From: Clostridia bacterium
GTDB lineage: Bacteria; Bacillota; Peptococcia; Peptococcales; BICA1-8
Direction of reading: 5' to 3'
Assembly (NCBI GenBank): GCA_012800195.1
Contig: JAAZJU010000059.1
Location: forward strand, 1-34,114
DNA length: 34,114 bases
Shown here: one piece after another, positions 1 to 8,855 of the stretch
Layout: every line of letters starts with the position of its first letter
Numbering within the stretch: position 1 is the stretch's first letter
Notes under the pieces: model-generated
Databases searched by the model: none
Told to the model about the DNA's origin: nothing
Seen by the model: the letters and a program-made list of their open reading frames with translations, nothing else
Position numbers and translations under genes: made by a program

Positions 1-232
1 ATTCTGCATGACAGTGGGTTAGAAAACCAGACTTTTCTAGCAAGCAATCTCTCTTGTTAGAAATATCTGACAGATAAGTTCACCTGTTAGATTATCTGAC
101 CAACAATATTGCTAGTTAGATTTTCTGAGTACCTATCGCACGGCGGCACATCCTGCAATATTACTTTCATCGTGACACTGACTAATTAGCTAGACCACAA
201 AACAGTAATGCTTCCACTGTTCCGCTCTTTAA
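1..232. other. Intergenic region downstream of purN, no gene seen
   Basis: No convincing ORF is present on either strand. The stretch holds the palindromic repeats at 18-129 and a weak hairpin on the minus strand (AACAGT/ACTGTT at 201-221, followed by only two to three U). That hairpin is the only candidate terminator I see for the purine operon. purH and purD, often next after purN in Bacillus, do not follow within the window. Confidence 0.6.
18..129. repeat. Four-copy degenerate palindromic repeat (GTTAGA-n3-TCTGAC)
   Basis: Four related 14-15 bp units begin at 18, 56, 86 and 115: GTTAGAAAACCAGA, GTTAGAAATATCTGA, GTTAGATTATCTGAC and GTTAGATTTTCTGAG. Each is an imperfect palindrome (GTTAGA against TCTGAC). 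Starts are 38, 30 and 29 bp apart, and the intervening sequence is not conserved. They lie just beyond the end of the purine operon. The last three copies sit about three helical turns apart, which would suit repeated protein binding. Function unknown. Confidence 0.6.
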
Positions 233-874
233 CTAATTAACTCGCCCACTCGCCCACTTCGAAACTTGTCCACTTATTCTAACTTTCCTTCCCTCTACTT
301 TTACTTTGCCCTCAGCAATTAATTTTATGGCTAGGGGATATAGCTTGTGTTCTTCTTTTAATATTCTCTGGGATAGGGTTTCCACTGTATCATCGACTTC
401 TACGGGCACCACTGCTTGCAAGATAATAGGACCGCTATCTACCCCTTCATCAACAAAATGAACAGTACATCCAGAATATTTAACTCCATAGTCTAAGGCC
501 TGCTGGTGGGCATTTAATCCTGGAAAAGCTGGAAGTAAGGAAGGATGAATATTGACAATCTTCACCCCAGCTTTATTAATAAAAGAGGGGGTTAAAATCC
601 TCATAAAACCAGCTAAGCAAATTAAATTACAATTATGTTTTCTTATAACCTCCAAAATTGCCTGTTCAAATTCTTCCTTATGGGAAAATTCTCGTGGGTT
701 AATGAAGATATTGGGAATCTGCTCTTTCTTGGCCCGAATTAAGGCCTGGGCCTCTTCCTTATCACTAATCACAACCTCTATTTGATAAGAGTCTTCGCCA
801 TTTTTAAGAGCATCTATTAAGGCTTGAAGATTAGACCCTCTCCCTGAGGCCAATACTCCTATTCTACACACCAT
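233..874 (-). CDS. purN: Phosphoribosylglycinamide formyltransferase (PurN)
   Basis: This enzyme transfers a formyl group from 10-formyltetrahydrofolate to GAR, giving FGAR, in de novo purine synthesis in the cytoplasm. The N-terminal [14 protein letters not shown] phosphate-binding loop, the [12 protein letters not shown] motif and [11 protein letters not shown] are all present. Catalytic Asn108, His110 and Asp146 are in place. The protein has 213 residues, slightly long for the family. The family-like sequence ends near VEGRKVRI (residue 200), and a 13-residue tail ([13 protein letters not shown]) follows that is encoded by a GTGGGCGA tandem repeat. The start overlaps the end of purM by 11 bp behind a GGGAG site, so the two are translationally coupled. 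It is the last visible gene of the operon. Confidence 0.97.
   Translation of the reverse strand: MVCRIGVLASGRGSNLQALIDALKNGEDSYQIEVVISDKEEAQALIRAKKEQIPNIFINPREFSHKEEFEQAILEVIRKHNCNLICLAGFMRILTPSFINKAGVKIVNIHPSLLPAFPGLNAHQQALDYGVKYSGCTVHFVDEGVDSGPIILQAVVPVEVDDTVETLSQRILKEEHKLYPLAIKLIAEGKVKVEGRKVRISGQVSKWASGRVN
244..262 (-). repeat. GTGGGCGA tandem repeat in the purN 3' end
   Basis: On the minus strand the end of purN reads AAGTGGGCGAGTGGGCGAGTTAA, two adjacent copies of the octamer GTGGGCGA. This repeat encodes the atypical WASGRVN tail. The purN-like sequence stops upstream of it, so the repeat appears to have replaced or extended the original 3' end. Confidence 0.6.
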
Positions 875-1928
875 GTTCTAGACTCCCTTTCTGGAAGACC
901 ACCTTCTTTTCGCCTTCGGTAATTAATCCTATTTTATAAATCTTTTCATTATTCCCCTGGCAATAATCTATAATGGCCTGGGCCTCTTCTTTATTAACAA
1001 TTAAGACCATACCAATTCCCATATTGAAGGTTTTAAACATTTCCTTTGTCTCTATTTGCCCTAGGCTTTGAATTAACTGAAAAATGGGTAAGCTCGGCCA
1101 ACTGTCTTCATGAATAAGACATTGGCAATTTATTGGTAAAATCCTGGGGATATTCTCGATAAGTCCTCCACCAGTAATATGAGCCATACCTTTAATTTGA
1201 TATTTTTCTAAAATTTTTCGAATTAAGGAAACATAAATTCTAGTAGGCTCCAGTAAAACTTCCCCTAAAGGCGCTCCTAATTCAGGAATCTTGGCCTCTA
1301 AATCAAGTTTTTCTTGTTCTAGAAGAACTTTTCTAGCTAGAGAAAAGCCATTACTATGTAAACCACTAGAGGGAATACCCAGAACAATGTCTCCTGCTTT
1401 AATGGTAGAGCCATCAATTATCTTAGATCTGTCTACTACTCCTACTGCAAATCCAGCAATATCATACTCTCCCTCTTGATAAAAACCAGGCATCTCTGCA
1501 GTTTCACCACCGATTAAAGAGCATCCTCCTTGACGGCATCCTTCGGCTACTCCCTTTACAATTTCTGCTACCAGTTGGGGATCTAACTTGCCTACTGCTA
1601 GATAATCCAAGAAAAACAAGGGCTCCGCTCCACTTACCAAAATATCATTAACACACATGGCCACTGCATCAATACCGATGGTATCATGTTTTCCCATTTG
1701 AAATGCTAACTTGAGCTTAGTTCCCACCCCATCAGTCCCAGAAACTAATATGGGTTCCTGATATTTTTGGGTATTTAAGGCAAATAATCCGCCAAATCCC
1801 CCCAAATCTGTAATAACTTCAGGACGAAAGGTACTTTTAACAAAGGGCTTCATTAATTCTACTGCCTCATTGCCCTTTTCTATATCCACTCCAGCTTGGC
1901 TATAAGTTAATCCTTTTTTGGGCCACAT
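864..1928 (-). CDS. purM: Phosphoribosylformylglycinamidine cyclo-ligase (AIR synthetase, PurM)
   Basis: PurM closes FGAM to 5-aminoimidazole ribotide using ATP. The 354 residues match the usual length. Recognisable motifs are [13 protein letters not shown] near residue 64, [11 protein letters not shown] near 140, [16 protein letters not shown] near 185 and [16 protein letters not shown] near 251. These are the ATP- and substrate-binding elements of the PurM/PurL fold. The ATG lies about 9 nt after AAGGGGG inside the end of purF (22 bp overlap), and its stop overlaps the purN start. The gene is in the same operon as purL, which supplies its substrate. Confidence 0.97.
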   Translation of the reverse strand: MWPKKGLTYSQAGVDIEKGNEAVELMKPFVKSTFRPEVITDLGGFGGLFALNTQKYQEPILVSGTDGVGTKLKLAFQMGKHDTIGIDAVAMCVNDILVSGAEPLFFLDYLAVGKLDPQLVAEIVKGVAEGCRQGGCSLIGGETAEMPGFYQEGEYDIAGFAVGVVDRSKIIDGSTIKAGDIVLGIPSSGLHSNGFSLARKVLLEQEKLDLEAKIPELGAPLGEVLLEPTRIYVSLIRKILEKYQIKGMAHITGGGLIENIPRILPINCQCLIHEDSWPSLPIFQLIQSLGQIETKEMFKTFNMGIGMVLIVNKEEAQAIIDYCQGNNEKIYKIGLITEGEKKVVFQKGSLEHGV

Positions 1929-3361
1929 GGCTTGTTCCCCCTTCCCTTAGGGTTTTCATAAATGTGTTTCCCCAACTCTTGAGGGGTGGGAATTTGAATG
2001 GGATAATCCCCATCTAGGCAAGCTGAACAAAAGCCCTCCTTTTTACCCACCGCTTCATAAAGCCCCTCTTGGCTTAGATAGTGCAAACTATCGGCGCCAA
2101 TGAATTTGCGAATTTCTTCCACTTCCATCTGGGCTGCAATTAGCTCCGTCCGCTCCGAAGTATCTATTCCATAATAGCAAGGATATAATACCGGAGGAGA
2201 GCTAACTAAAAAATGTACTTCTTTAGCTCCAAATTTCCTTAAAAGGTCAACTAGTTTTTTACTGGTAGTTCCCCTGACAATAGAATCATCTATCATTGCC
2301 ACCCTTTGTCCTTCCACTATTGGCCGGATAGGGTTCAGTTTTATTCTAACCCCCATTTCCCTTAAACCTTGATTGGGTTGAATAAAAGTTCTGCCTACAT
2401 ATCTATTTTTAAATAAGCCTTCTCTAAAGGGTAATCCTGCTCCTTCAGCATAACCCAAAGCAGATACCGTACCAGAATCCGGTACTGCAATCACTACATC
2501 CACATCTACAGGGCTTTCCTTAGCTAATTGAAAACCCATTTTTCTTCTAGCTACACCAACATTAATTCCATCTATAACACTATCGGAGCGAGCAAAATAA
2601 ATATATTCAAAAATACAGTTAGCCGTTTTACCTTTAGGTAGAATTCGCTTTGACTCTATGCCCTTTTCATTGATAAGCACTATTTCACCAGGCTCAACAT
2701 CTCTAATAAATTCTGCTCCCACTATGTCTAAAGCACAGGTTTCAGAAGCTAAAACATAACCCTTATCTCCCAATTTACCGATACATAGAGGTCTATTGCC
2801 ATGGGGATCCCTCACTCCGATTAATTTATCCTCAGTCATCAATACCAGAGCGTAAGCACCTTTAATATCAATCATGCATTTCATTAAGGATTCCTCAATG
2901 GGGTTTTGACCATAACGAGCAATTAAATTAACAATTAATTCCGTATCTATAGAGGATTGGAACACCGAGCCATTATTAGCAAGGCTTTCTCTAAGGGCAT
3001 GGGCATTGGTTAAATTACCATTATGAGCTAAAGCCACATTACCCTGCAGATACCGGCAAACCATGGGTTGAGCATCGATTATGTGAGTGGAACCCGTACT
3101 AGAATAACGCACATGGCCAATTCCGATATGGCCCTCTAATTTATCTATGTCCTCTTCCTTAAAAACTTCAGCCACCAGTCCCATACCCTTTTGAACATTA
3201 ATGCCACAACCTTTACTTATGGCAATACCCGCACTTTCCTGACCTCGATGTTGCAAGGCAAAAAGACCAAAATATAATAATTGAGAGATATTCAAAGAAG
3301 GGGCATAAATTCCAATAACCCCACATTCCTCTCTGGGTTTATCTAGTTGTTCATCGTACAT
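1907..3361 (-). CDS. purF: Amidophosphoribosyltransferase (PurF)
   Basis: PurF makes phosphoribosylamine from PRPP and glutamine, the committed step of purine synthesis. A 12-residue propeptide ([12 protein letters not shown]) precedes Cys13, which becomes the N-terminal nucleophile of the Ntn-type glutaminase after cleavage (ECGVIGIY). The C-terminal phosphoribosyltransferase domain carries [13 protein letters not shown] (about residues 354-366). Four cysteines at 249, 395, 445 and 448 ([11 protein letters not shown]) correspond in arrangement to the [4Fe-4S] ligands of the B. subtilis-type enzyme, so an oxygen-labile cluster is expected. It overlaps purL by 19 bp and purM by 22 bp. Unlike PurQ next door, this enzyme keeps its catalytic cysteine. 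Confidence 0.97.
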   Translation of the reverse strand: MYDEQLDKPREECGVIGIYAPSLNISQLLYFGLFALQHRGQESAGIAISKGCGINVQKGMGLVAEVFKEEDIDKLEGHIGIGHVRYSSTGSTHIIDAQPMVCRYLQGNVALAHNGNLTNAHALRESLANNGSVFQSSIDTELIVNLIARYGQNPIEESLMKCMIDIKGAYALVLMTEDKLIGVRDPHGNRPLCIGKLGDKGYVLASETCALDIVGAEFIRDVEPGEIVLINEKGIESKRILPKGKTANCIFEYIYFARSDSVIDGINVGVARRKMGFQLAKESPVDVDVVIAVPDSGTVSALGYAEGAGLPFREGLFKNRYVGRTFIQPNQGLREMGVRIKLNPIRPIVEGQRVAMIDDSIVRGTTSKKLVDLLRKFGAKEVHFLVSSPPVLYPCYYGIDTSERTELIAAQMEVEEIRKFIGADSLHYLSQEGLYEAVGKKEGFCSACLDGDYPIQIPTPQELGKHIYENPKGRGNKPCGPKKD

Positions 3362-5547
3362 GGAATAGCCCCCTTATATCTATCTATTATGTCAAAGATG
3401 GGTAAACTCACTGTAAATTCAGAGCCATTTATAGTTAATTGATTCCCCCCAACTTTACCTATGAGACTAAAGGGCACATGATATTCGAAAGCTAATTCCT
3501 TGATTCTATCTAAATTTTCTTTGGTAGCACTAATTATGATTCTAGATTGTCCTTCCCCAAATAGAAGAGCACTAGGTCTAATTTTGTCTTCTAAATTTAT
3601 ATCCACCCCAATATTGCCCTTGATACAGCATTCAGCCAGAGCTACACTTAATCCACCTTCACTAATATCCTGAGCAGATTTAGCATAATTCTTAGCAATT
3701 AGCTCCAAAGTTAATTGCTGTAAGGCCTTTTCTTTAGCAAGGTCTAAATGAGGTGGCCGTCCTGCCTCTAGCCCATGAAACATAGCCAAATATTCACTTC
3801 CACCTAGTTCATCGGTATTCTCCCCTAAGAGGATTACAAGATCCCCTTCATTCTTAAAGGAATTTGTGCATACTTTGGAGATGTCCTCCACTAATCCAAC
3901 CATACCTACTACAGGAGTGGGTAAGACTGCTTCTCCTCTGGTCTCATTAAACATACTTACGTTGCCGCCAGTAACAGGAGTATTTAATTCTCTACAAGCA
4001 TCACCCATCCCCCGTACAGCTTCTTTAAAATGCCAGAAAATCTCTGGTTTTTCAGGATTACCAAAGTTTAAGCAATTTGTAATTGCTAAAGGCTTAGCTC
4101 CTGAACATACTAGATTCCTGGCAGCCTCACTAACAGCAATCATTGCTCCTTGATAAGGATCAAGATAAACATAGCGGGAATTACAATCGACAGTTAGAGC
4201 CACACCTTTATTGGTTCCCTTGATACGAATTACAGCAGCACTAGAGCCTGGAGGAATAACAGTATTAATTCCCCCTAGGTAATCATACTGCTCATAAACC
4301 CATTCCTTACTGGCAATAGTAGGTCTTCCTAAAAGGTCTAACAGCACCTGATTGTAATCCTTAGGCTCGGCCAAATCTATTAAATCACAATTTTGAATTT
4401 TATCCATCACTAGGTTCCTTTGAGCTTCCGGATCATATACTGGGCACATATCAGTTAAACCTTTAGCAGGAATCTCAGCCACAATCTGATCTCCTTCTTT
4501 AACTCTCCAAATACCATCATCGGTAACCCTACCTATAACTACCGCCTCTAAGCCCCATTTATTAAAAATTTTCTTAACTTCTTCTTCCATACCCTTTTGG
4601 GGAACAACTAACATTCTCTCTTGAGATTCAGAAAGTAATATCTCATAAGGAGTCATACCTTCTTCCCGTCTGGGAACCAAGGCTACATCCATCTCTATTC
4701 CGCTATTACCCCGGGAGGCCATCTCACAGGAAGAGCTAGTTAAGCCAGCTGCACCCATATCTTGCATTCCTACAACATTTCCAGTTTTAATTAATTCTAG
4801 ACAAGCTTCCATCAGTAATTTTTCCATAAAAGGATCCCCAGCTTGTACCGTAGGCCTCTTTTCTTCGGTAGCTCCTAAATCCTCGGAAGAAAAAGAGGCT
4901 CCATGAATACCATCTCTGCCAGTCTTAGCTCCAACAATCATTACTGGATTGCCCACACCACTAGCTACCCCTTTGGCTAAATCTTCATGTTTTAATAAGC
5001 CCACACACATAGCATTAACTAATGGGTTGTTTTCGTAGGAAGGATGAAAATAAACTTCCCCCCCCACAGTGGGAACCCCAATAGAGTTTCCATAGCCGGC
5101 AATACCAGAGACTACTTCTTCAAAAAGCCATCTGGATTTTGGACTATTTAAGGCCCCAAATCTTAAAGAGTTTAAGAGAGCAATAGGTCTAGCTCCCATG
5201 GTGAAAATATCTCTAATTATTCCCCCTACTCCTGTGGCAGCTCCTTGATAAGGCTCGACGGCTGAAGGAGAATTATGACTTTCCACTTTAAAGGCTATGG
5301 CTAAACCATCCCCTATATCCACTACTCCAGCATTTTCCCCTGGACCTTGTAACACTTGGGGACCTTCTGTAGGAAAAGTTTTTAAGACATTTTTTGAACT
5401 TTTATAGCTACAATGTTCAGACCACATAGCGGAAAAAACATTTAGCTCCACAAAATTTGGCTCTCTTCCCAAAATATCTTTAATCAGATTATATTCATAA
5501 TCTGTTAAACCCAACTCCACCCAAGGCTTTTCACTATTATTTGCCAT
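3343..5547 (-). CDS. purL: Phosphoribosylformylglycinamidine synthase large subunit (small-type PurL)
   Basis: PurL is the ATP-dependent synthetase subunit of the PurS-PurQ-PurL complex, which converts FGAR to FGAM with ammonia normally channelled from PurQ. The track ORF begins at 5562 (MEVLIMANN). The GGAGGTGCTAATC immediately before the second ATG shows that translation starts at 5547 (MANNSEK), giving 734 residues, the usual length for the three-subunit form. Motifs include [14 protein letters not shown] near the N-terminus, the [14 protein letters not shown] region and [15 protein letters not shown]. The start overlaps the purQ stop by 11 bp, implying coupled synthesis of the two subunits. 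No glutaminase domain is fused to this protein, so it depends on PurQ or on free ammonia. Confidence 0.96.
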   Translation of the reverse strand: MANNSEKPWVELGLTDYEYNLIKDILGREPNFVELNVFSAMWSEHCSYKSSKNVLKTFPTEGPQVLQGPGENAGVVDIGDGLAIAFKVESHNSPSAVEPYQGAATGVGGIIRDIFTMGARPIALLNSLRFGALNSPKSRWLFEEVVSGIAGYGNSIGVPTVGGEVYFHPSYENNPLVNAMCVGLLKHEDLAKGVASGVGNPVMIVGAKTGRDGIHGASFSSEDLGATEEKRPTVQAGDPFMEKLLMEACLELIKTGNVVGMQDMGAAGLTSSSCEMASRGNSGIEMDVALVPRREEGMTPYEILLSESQERMLVVPQKGMEEEVKKIFNKWGLEAVVIGRVTDDGIWRVKEGDQIVAEIPAKGLTDMCPVYDPEAQRNLVMDKIQNCDLIDLAEPKDYNQVLLDLLGRPTIASKEWVYEQYDYLGGINTVIPPGSSAAVIRIKGTNKGVALTVDCNSRYVYLDPYQGAMIAVSEAARNLVCSGAKPLAITNCLNFGNPEKPEIFWHFKEAVRGMGDACRELNTPVTGGNVSMFNETRGEAVLPTPVVGMVGLVEDISKVCTNSFKNEGDLVILLGENTDELGGSEYLAMFHGLEAGRPPHLDLAKEKALQQLTLELIAKNYAKSAQDISEGGLSVALAECCIKGNIGVDINLEDKIRPSALLFGEGQSRIIISATKENLDRIKELAFEYHVPFSLIGKVGGNQLTINGSEFTVSLPIFDIIDRYKGAIPCTMNN

Positions 5548-6250
5548 GATTAGCACCTCCATCTAACCATTTAACTATAGAAGTAAAAAAATATTTACCC
5601 AAGTCATTGCCTAAGATTTTCTCTGCACATCTCTCTGGATGGGGCATCATTCCTAAAACATTACCTTCTTTGTTGATAATGCTGGCTATATTATCGATAG
5701 AACCATTTGGATTATAGTTCTCTTTAATTTCACCTGTAGACGAACTATACCTTAAAACAATTTGGTTATTGGCCCTTAACTCTTCTAAAGTCTCTTCGTC
5801 ACAGAAATATGAGCCTTCGCCGTGGGCGATAGGGATATTTATTACTTGGCCTTGTTCATAGTTATTAGTAAATGGAGTCTCATTATTTTCAACTCGTACA
5901 TAAACTTCCTTACAAATAAACTTAAGATCCTTATTACGAAGAAAGGCCCCAGGCAAAAGACCAGCCTCAGTTAAGATTTGAAAACCATTACCTATACCTA
6001 GTACTAAGCCTCCATTTTGGGCGAATTTTTTAACCTGTTCCATAATGGGAGCAAAGTGAGCAATGGAACCTGCCCTTAAATAATCACCGTGAGAAAAACC
6101 ACCAGGTAAAATGATACAGTCATATTCTTTTTCAAACTTTATACTTTGGTGCCAAATATAATCTACTTCACTACCCATCACTTCTTTTAAGACATGATAA
6201 CAATCAGCCTCACCACTTGTACCAGGAAAAACTACTACACCGAATCTCAT
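5537..6250 (-). CDS. purQ: FGAM synthase glutaminase subunit PurQ, catalytic Cys replaced by Gly
   Basis: PurQ belongs to the triad class I amidotransferases and normally hydrolyses glutamine to feed ammonia to PurL. The 237 residues align end to end with B. subtilis PurQ as I recall it: [30 protein letters not shown] and GMMPHPER (His204, Glu206). The nucleophile elbow reads [11 protein letters not shown], where the family has G-[IV]-C-N-G-F-Q-I-L. Residue 87 is therefore Gly (codon GGT, bases 5990-5992) instead of Cys (TGT). The N-terminal GSNCD motif is also changed, to GTSGE. The reading frame is intact and the rest is conserved. This suggests a glutaminase-dead subunit that still assembles with PurS/PurL, or a base-calling error. 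GGAGGTTTAATT precedes the ATG, 2 bp after purS. Confidence 0.93.
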   Translation of the reverse strand: MRFGVVVFPGTSGEADCYHVLKEVMGSEVDYIWHQSIKFEKEYDCIILPGGFSHGDYLRAGSIAHFAPIMEQVKKFAQNGGLVLGIGNGFQILTEAGLLPGAFLRNKDLKFICKEVYVRVENNETPFTNNYEQGQVINIPIAHGEGSYFCDEETLEELRANNQIVLRYSSSTGEIKENYNPNGSIDNIASIINKEGNVLGMMPHPERCAEKILGNDLGKYFFTSIVKWLDGGANHGK

Positions 6251-6252
6251 AA

Positions 6253-6501
6253 TTAAACCTCCATTAAGTCAAAACGATAGTTTTCGATAACGGGGTTCGC
6301 CAAAAGTTTCTTACACATTTCTTCCGTTTGAGCTAGAGCACTGGCTTTGTCCTCTGCCTCTAGAGTTACCTCCAAATATTTGCCAATCCTGACATCTTTC
6401 ACATTATCAAAACCGAGAGAATTTAACCCAACTTGCACTGCATTACCCTGAGGATCTAAGATACTAGGCTTTAAAGTAACATAAACTAATGCTTTATACA
6501 T
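6253..6501 (-). CDS. purS: FGAM synthase subunit PurS
   Basis: PurS is the small structural subunit that bridges PurQ and PurL. The track ORF uses a TTG at 6519. The GGAGGGGGCCTGTAAA site places the start at the ATG at 6501 ([15 protein letters not shown]), giving 82 residues, the normal size. The pattern of [11 protein letters not shown] near the N-terminus, [12 protein letters not shown] in the middle and [14 protein letters not shown] at the C-terminus is characteristic. It is the first gene of this pur operon. purE, purK, purB and purC, which usually precede it in Bacillus, are not here. Expression is expected from the promoter and PurBox upstream. Confidence 0.94.
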   Translation of the reverse strand: MYKALVYVTLKPSILDPQGNAVQVGLNSLGFDNVKDVRIGKYLEVTLEAEDKASALAQTEEMCKKLLANPVIENYRFDLMEV

Positions 6502-6553
6502 TTTACAGGCCCCCTCCAATTTTTTTAATTTTATCCTGCTTTAGTTATGTAAT

Positions 6554-6570
6554 TTTGCCAATGTGGCAAA
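6554..6570. other. Perfect 7-bp inverted repeat in the purS leader
   Basis: TTTGCCA-ATG-TGGCAAA is a perfect 7-bp dyad with a 3-nt centre, located about 53-70 nt upstream of the purS ATG. No U-run follows on the minus strand, so it is not an intrinsic terminator. It could be an RNA hairpin in the leader or a protein operator. Confidence 0.4.
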
Positions 6571-6710
6571 GTACTTAGGAATACGATGCTAATCTATATT
6601 TCAAAAAGGATAATTATTAATTTAGTATATTTTTACCCTATTTAAAATCAAATAAACCTAGTAATGACTGGACCAGTATTATCGAAATACAAAAACCTTT
6701 TAATATGTAA

Positions 6711-6740
6711 ATTTTAGCTCCTTTTATAGGTCAATGTCAA
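6711..6740 (-). promoter_or_regulatory. Sigma-A-type promoter of the purSQLFMN operon
   Basis: On the minus strand TTGACA (6735-6740) is followed by 18 nt and TAAAAT (6711-6716). Transcription would start near 6704, giving a leader of about 200 nt before purS. I found no purine, THF or ZTP riboswitch core in that leader. It contains two short dyads (ACTGGACCAGT at 6667-6677 and the inverted repeat at 6554-6570). Confidence 0.7.
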
Positions 6741-6743
6741 CAT

Positions 6744-6788
6744 TAAATACGAACATTTATGATATATCTATATAAAACATTCGTTATT
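6744..6788. promoter_or_regulatory. PurBox pair, probable PurR operator
   Basis: Two inverted copies flank a spacer: AAATACGAACATTTA (CGAAC at 6750-6754) and AACATTCGTTATT (the reverse complement contains ACGAATGTT, with TTCG at 6780-6783). This matches the B. subtilis PurBox arrangement, two inverted CGAA-centred boxes separated by about 16-17 bp. The pair lies directly upstream of the -35 box of the purS promoter, the position used by PurR, whose repression is relieved by PRPP. The PurR gene itself is not in this window. Confidence 0.7.
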
Positions 6789-6793
6789 GGTAT

Positions 6794-6842
6794 AAAAAAA
6801 GAAAACCACCAGCAAAGTTAATCTTTTTTGCTGATGGTTTTC
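6794..6842 (-). terminator. Intrinsic terminator of the xpt-nup operon
   Basis: On the minus strand GAAAACCATCAGCAAA pairs with TTTGCTGGTGGTTTTC (16 bp, one mismatch), followed by seven T. It starts two bases after the nupQ stop and separates the transporter operon from the purS promoter. Confidence 0.92.
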
Positions 6843-6844
6843 TT

Positions 6845-7777
6845 TTATCGTTCCTCTCTAAAATAAGGCTTTCCTAAACCTTTAGGAGGAGAATGTTCTT
6901 GAGATTTTTTGAAAGAAACAAAGACCAAAACGATAATTGTAACTAAATAAGGTAACATATCTATTAAATACTGGGAAACCTGAATACTAGTGCCCTGAAT
7001 TCTAAAACCAATAATATCTAAGCCACCGAACAAATAAGCGCCAAATAAAGCGCGATAAGGGTTCCACACTGCAAAGATAACCAATGCTACAGCAATCCAA
7101 CCCCGTCCTGCTGTGATATTCTCTTGCCAAGCAGGTACATACACTAGGGATAAATAAGCTCCTCCCAATCCACAGAGAGCGCCCCCCAATAAGATATGGA
7201 CATACTTATAAAGGGTTACATTGATACTAGCAGCATCGGCAGCTCCAGGGTTCTCTCCTACAGCCCTTAAATTTAAACCTTTTTGAGTTTTATATAAATA
7301 GATCCCTAAAAGAATAGCAGTAAGATAGCCAAAATACACAAAAACATCATGGTTAAAAAAGATAGGGCCTATAACTGGTATTTTACTTAGTCCAGGAATA
7401 GCAATAGGATTAAAAAAGTTGCTAATACTCTTAGGAGTAACCTGGCCCACTAAGGATTGTCCTAAAAAACTTGAGAAACCTGTACCAAAGGTAGTTAGAG
7501 CTAAGCCAGAAACCTCCTGATTAGCTCGTAGACTAATCGTTAAGAGAGCATATATTCCTGCTCCCATGGCCCCAGCTAACATAGCCGCCAAGAGAGCTAA
7601 GAAAGGATTGCCAGAATGAAAGCCCACCAAAAAACCCATAACAGCCCCCATCAGCATCATACCCTCCACACCTAAGTTGAGGTTACCAGTTTTCTGGGTT
7701 AGAATTTCACCTAAGGTTGCAAAAAGTAGAGGAGTTCCTGCTATAATCGCAGCAGAGAAAAAGGATATAGTTAACAT
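6845..7777 (-). CDS. nupQ: Nucleoside ABC transporter permease (NupQ/YufQ-like)
   Basis: This is the second membrane permease of a BMP-type purine nucleoside importer. The 310 residues are strongly hydrophobic, with about eight to nine predicted membrane segments. It has the BPD_transp_2 signature region GEILTQKTGNLNLGVEGMMLMGA near the N-terminus and LRAVGENPGAADAASINV (about residues 170-190), the cytoplasmic loop that contacts the ATPase. The ATG follows the nupP stop by 1 nt with GGAGGGGAG as the ribosome site. It is the last gene of the riboswitch-controlled operon and is followed at once by a strong terminator. The substrate (guanosine, inosine or related nucleosides) is inferred from family and context. 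Confidence 0.92.
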   Translation of the reverse strand: MLTISFFSAAIIAGTPLLFATLGEILTQKTGNLNLGVEGMMLMGAVMGFLVGFHSGNPFLALLAAMLAGAMGAGIYALLTISLRANQEVSGLALTTFGTGFSSFLGQSLVGQVTPKSISNFFNPIAIPGLSKIPVIGPIFFNHDVFVYFGYLTAILLGIYLYKTQKGLNLRAVGENPGAADAASINVTLYKYVHILLGGALCGLGGAYLSLVYVPAWQENITAGRGWIAVALVIFAVWNPYRALFGAYLFGGLDIIGFRIQGTSIQVSQYLIDMLPYLVTIIVLVFVSFKKSQEHSPPKGLGKPYFREER

Positions 7778-7778
7778 T

Positions 7779-8855
7779 TTACTCCCCTCCTTGAGCTATT
7801 TTAGCTGAAGTTTTTCGTGTAATTCTATATTTTATAAAGAAATGACTACCTAAGAAAAAGAATAAAATCATTGCTTGGATTATTGAAGCAGCAGCTGAGG
7901 GTATACCAAAGGCCGTTTGTATAAAGGAACCACTACGGATTAAAGCAGCAAAGAGTATTGAACTTACTAGAATAAATATTGGATTTAAAGCAGCCAGCCA
8001 AGTAGTGATTATAGCTGTAAAACCCATACCGCCAGAAACCGATACGGCTAAAGTTTTACTTACAGCAGAAGCCTGAATCATACCGGCTAAACCAGCAATA
8101 CTCCCACTTAAAAAGATTGACACTAAAATTGTCTTTTTAATATTAATCCCTGCATAGCGAGCCGTATTTTCACTTTCCCCTAAGACAGCTATTTCATAAC
8201 CTTTCTTAGAATGTTTCATAAAAATATAGACTAGAACTACTAGTATTAAAGCAATTATCCAACCAATATGGACACCAAAAACCTTAGGGAGAATAGCATT
8301 AGGAGAAAAATTGGGAACTTTAGGGAAACCTAAAGCATCGGGATCCCTCCAGGGTCCATATTGCAAAAAGGTAATCCATTTTAAGGCAATGTAATTCAGC
8401 ATCAAAGTCACAATAGTCTCATTAGTTCCCCACTGAGCCTTGAAGAATGCTGGGATTAAGGCCCATAGCCCTCCTCCAAGTATTCCTGCAATCATCATAA
8501 GTGTTAAAAGGATTGGCTTTGGTATATCAGGATAATTGAGAGCAATAAAACTTGCAAAAAAAGCTCCCATTAAGATTTGCCCTTCTCCACCAATATTCCA
8601 AAATTGCATTTTAAAGGCAATAGCTAACCCTAAAGATGTGATTAATAAAGGGATTGCAGTAATTATTGTTTCCCTTATTCTATAAGGTGAGCCAAAGGCA
8701 CCATCAAGCATAGATAAATAAACATCAATGGGATTTAGCTTCAATAAGAAGATAAATGCTCCAGAGGTGATTAAGGCCAATAGGATTGCCAATGCCCTAA
8801 TACCTATACTTTTTTCTTTGGATATATCACTACGTTTTTCTATTCTATATAGCAT
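7779..8855 (-). CDS. nupP: Nucleoside ABC transporter permease (NupP/YufP-like)
   Basis: This is the first permease of the BMP-type importer, 358 residues from the ATG at 8855. That ATG is preferred over the track's GTG at 8861 because TGAGG lies 6 nt before it. The BPD_transp_2 fold is shown by WNIGGEGQILMGAFFASF (about residue 90) and the ATPase-contact loop YEIAVLGESENTARYAGINIKK (about 220-240). Roughly nine to ten hydrophobic segments are visible. The start overlaps the end of the ATPase gene by 11 bp, and nupQ begins 1 nt after the stop, so the transporter subunits are translationally coupled. Confidence 0.92.
   Translation of the reverse strand: MLYRIEKRSDISKEKSIGIRALAILLALITSGAFIFLLKLNPIDVYLSMLDGAFGSPYRIRETIITAIPLLITSLGLAIAFKMQFWNIGGEGQILMGAFFASFIALNYPDIPKPILLTLMMIAGILGGGLWALIPAFFKAQWGTNETIVTLMLNYIALKWITFLQYGPWRDPDALGFPKVPNFSPNAILPKVFGVHIGWIIALILVVLVYIFMKHSKKGYEIAVLGESENTARYAGINIKKTILVSIFLSGSIAGLAGMIQASAVSKTLAVSVSGGMGFTAIITTWLAALNPIFILVSSILFAALIRSGSFIQTAFGIPSAAASIIQAMILFFFLGSHFFIKYRITRKTSAKIAQGGE

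Noticed and set aside
18-129. CRISPR array
   Set aside because: Repeats are only 14-15 bp, degenerate and palindromic, with unequal 15-24 bp gaps; no cas genes and too few units.
3866-4153. Plus-strand ORF of 95 aa opposite purL
   Set aside because: Antisense shadow of purL; composition and lack of a start signal do not support a gene.
5537-6250. PurQ as a frameshifted or decaying pseudogene
   Set aside because: The frame is intact, length is normal and all other motifs are conserved; the change is a point substitution at the nucleophile.
6502-6704. Purine, ZTP or THF riboswitch in the purS leader
   Set aside because: None of the conserved cores (for example GTTTCTACC with CCGTAAA) is present on the minus strand; only short dyads are seen.
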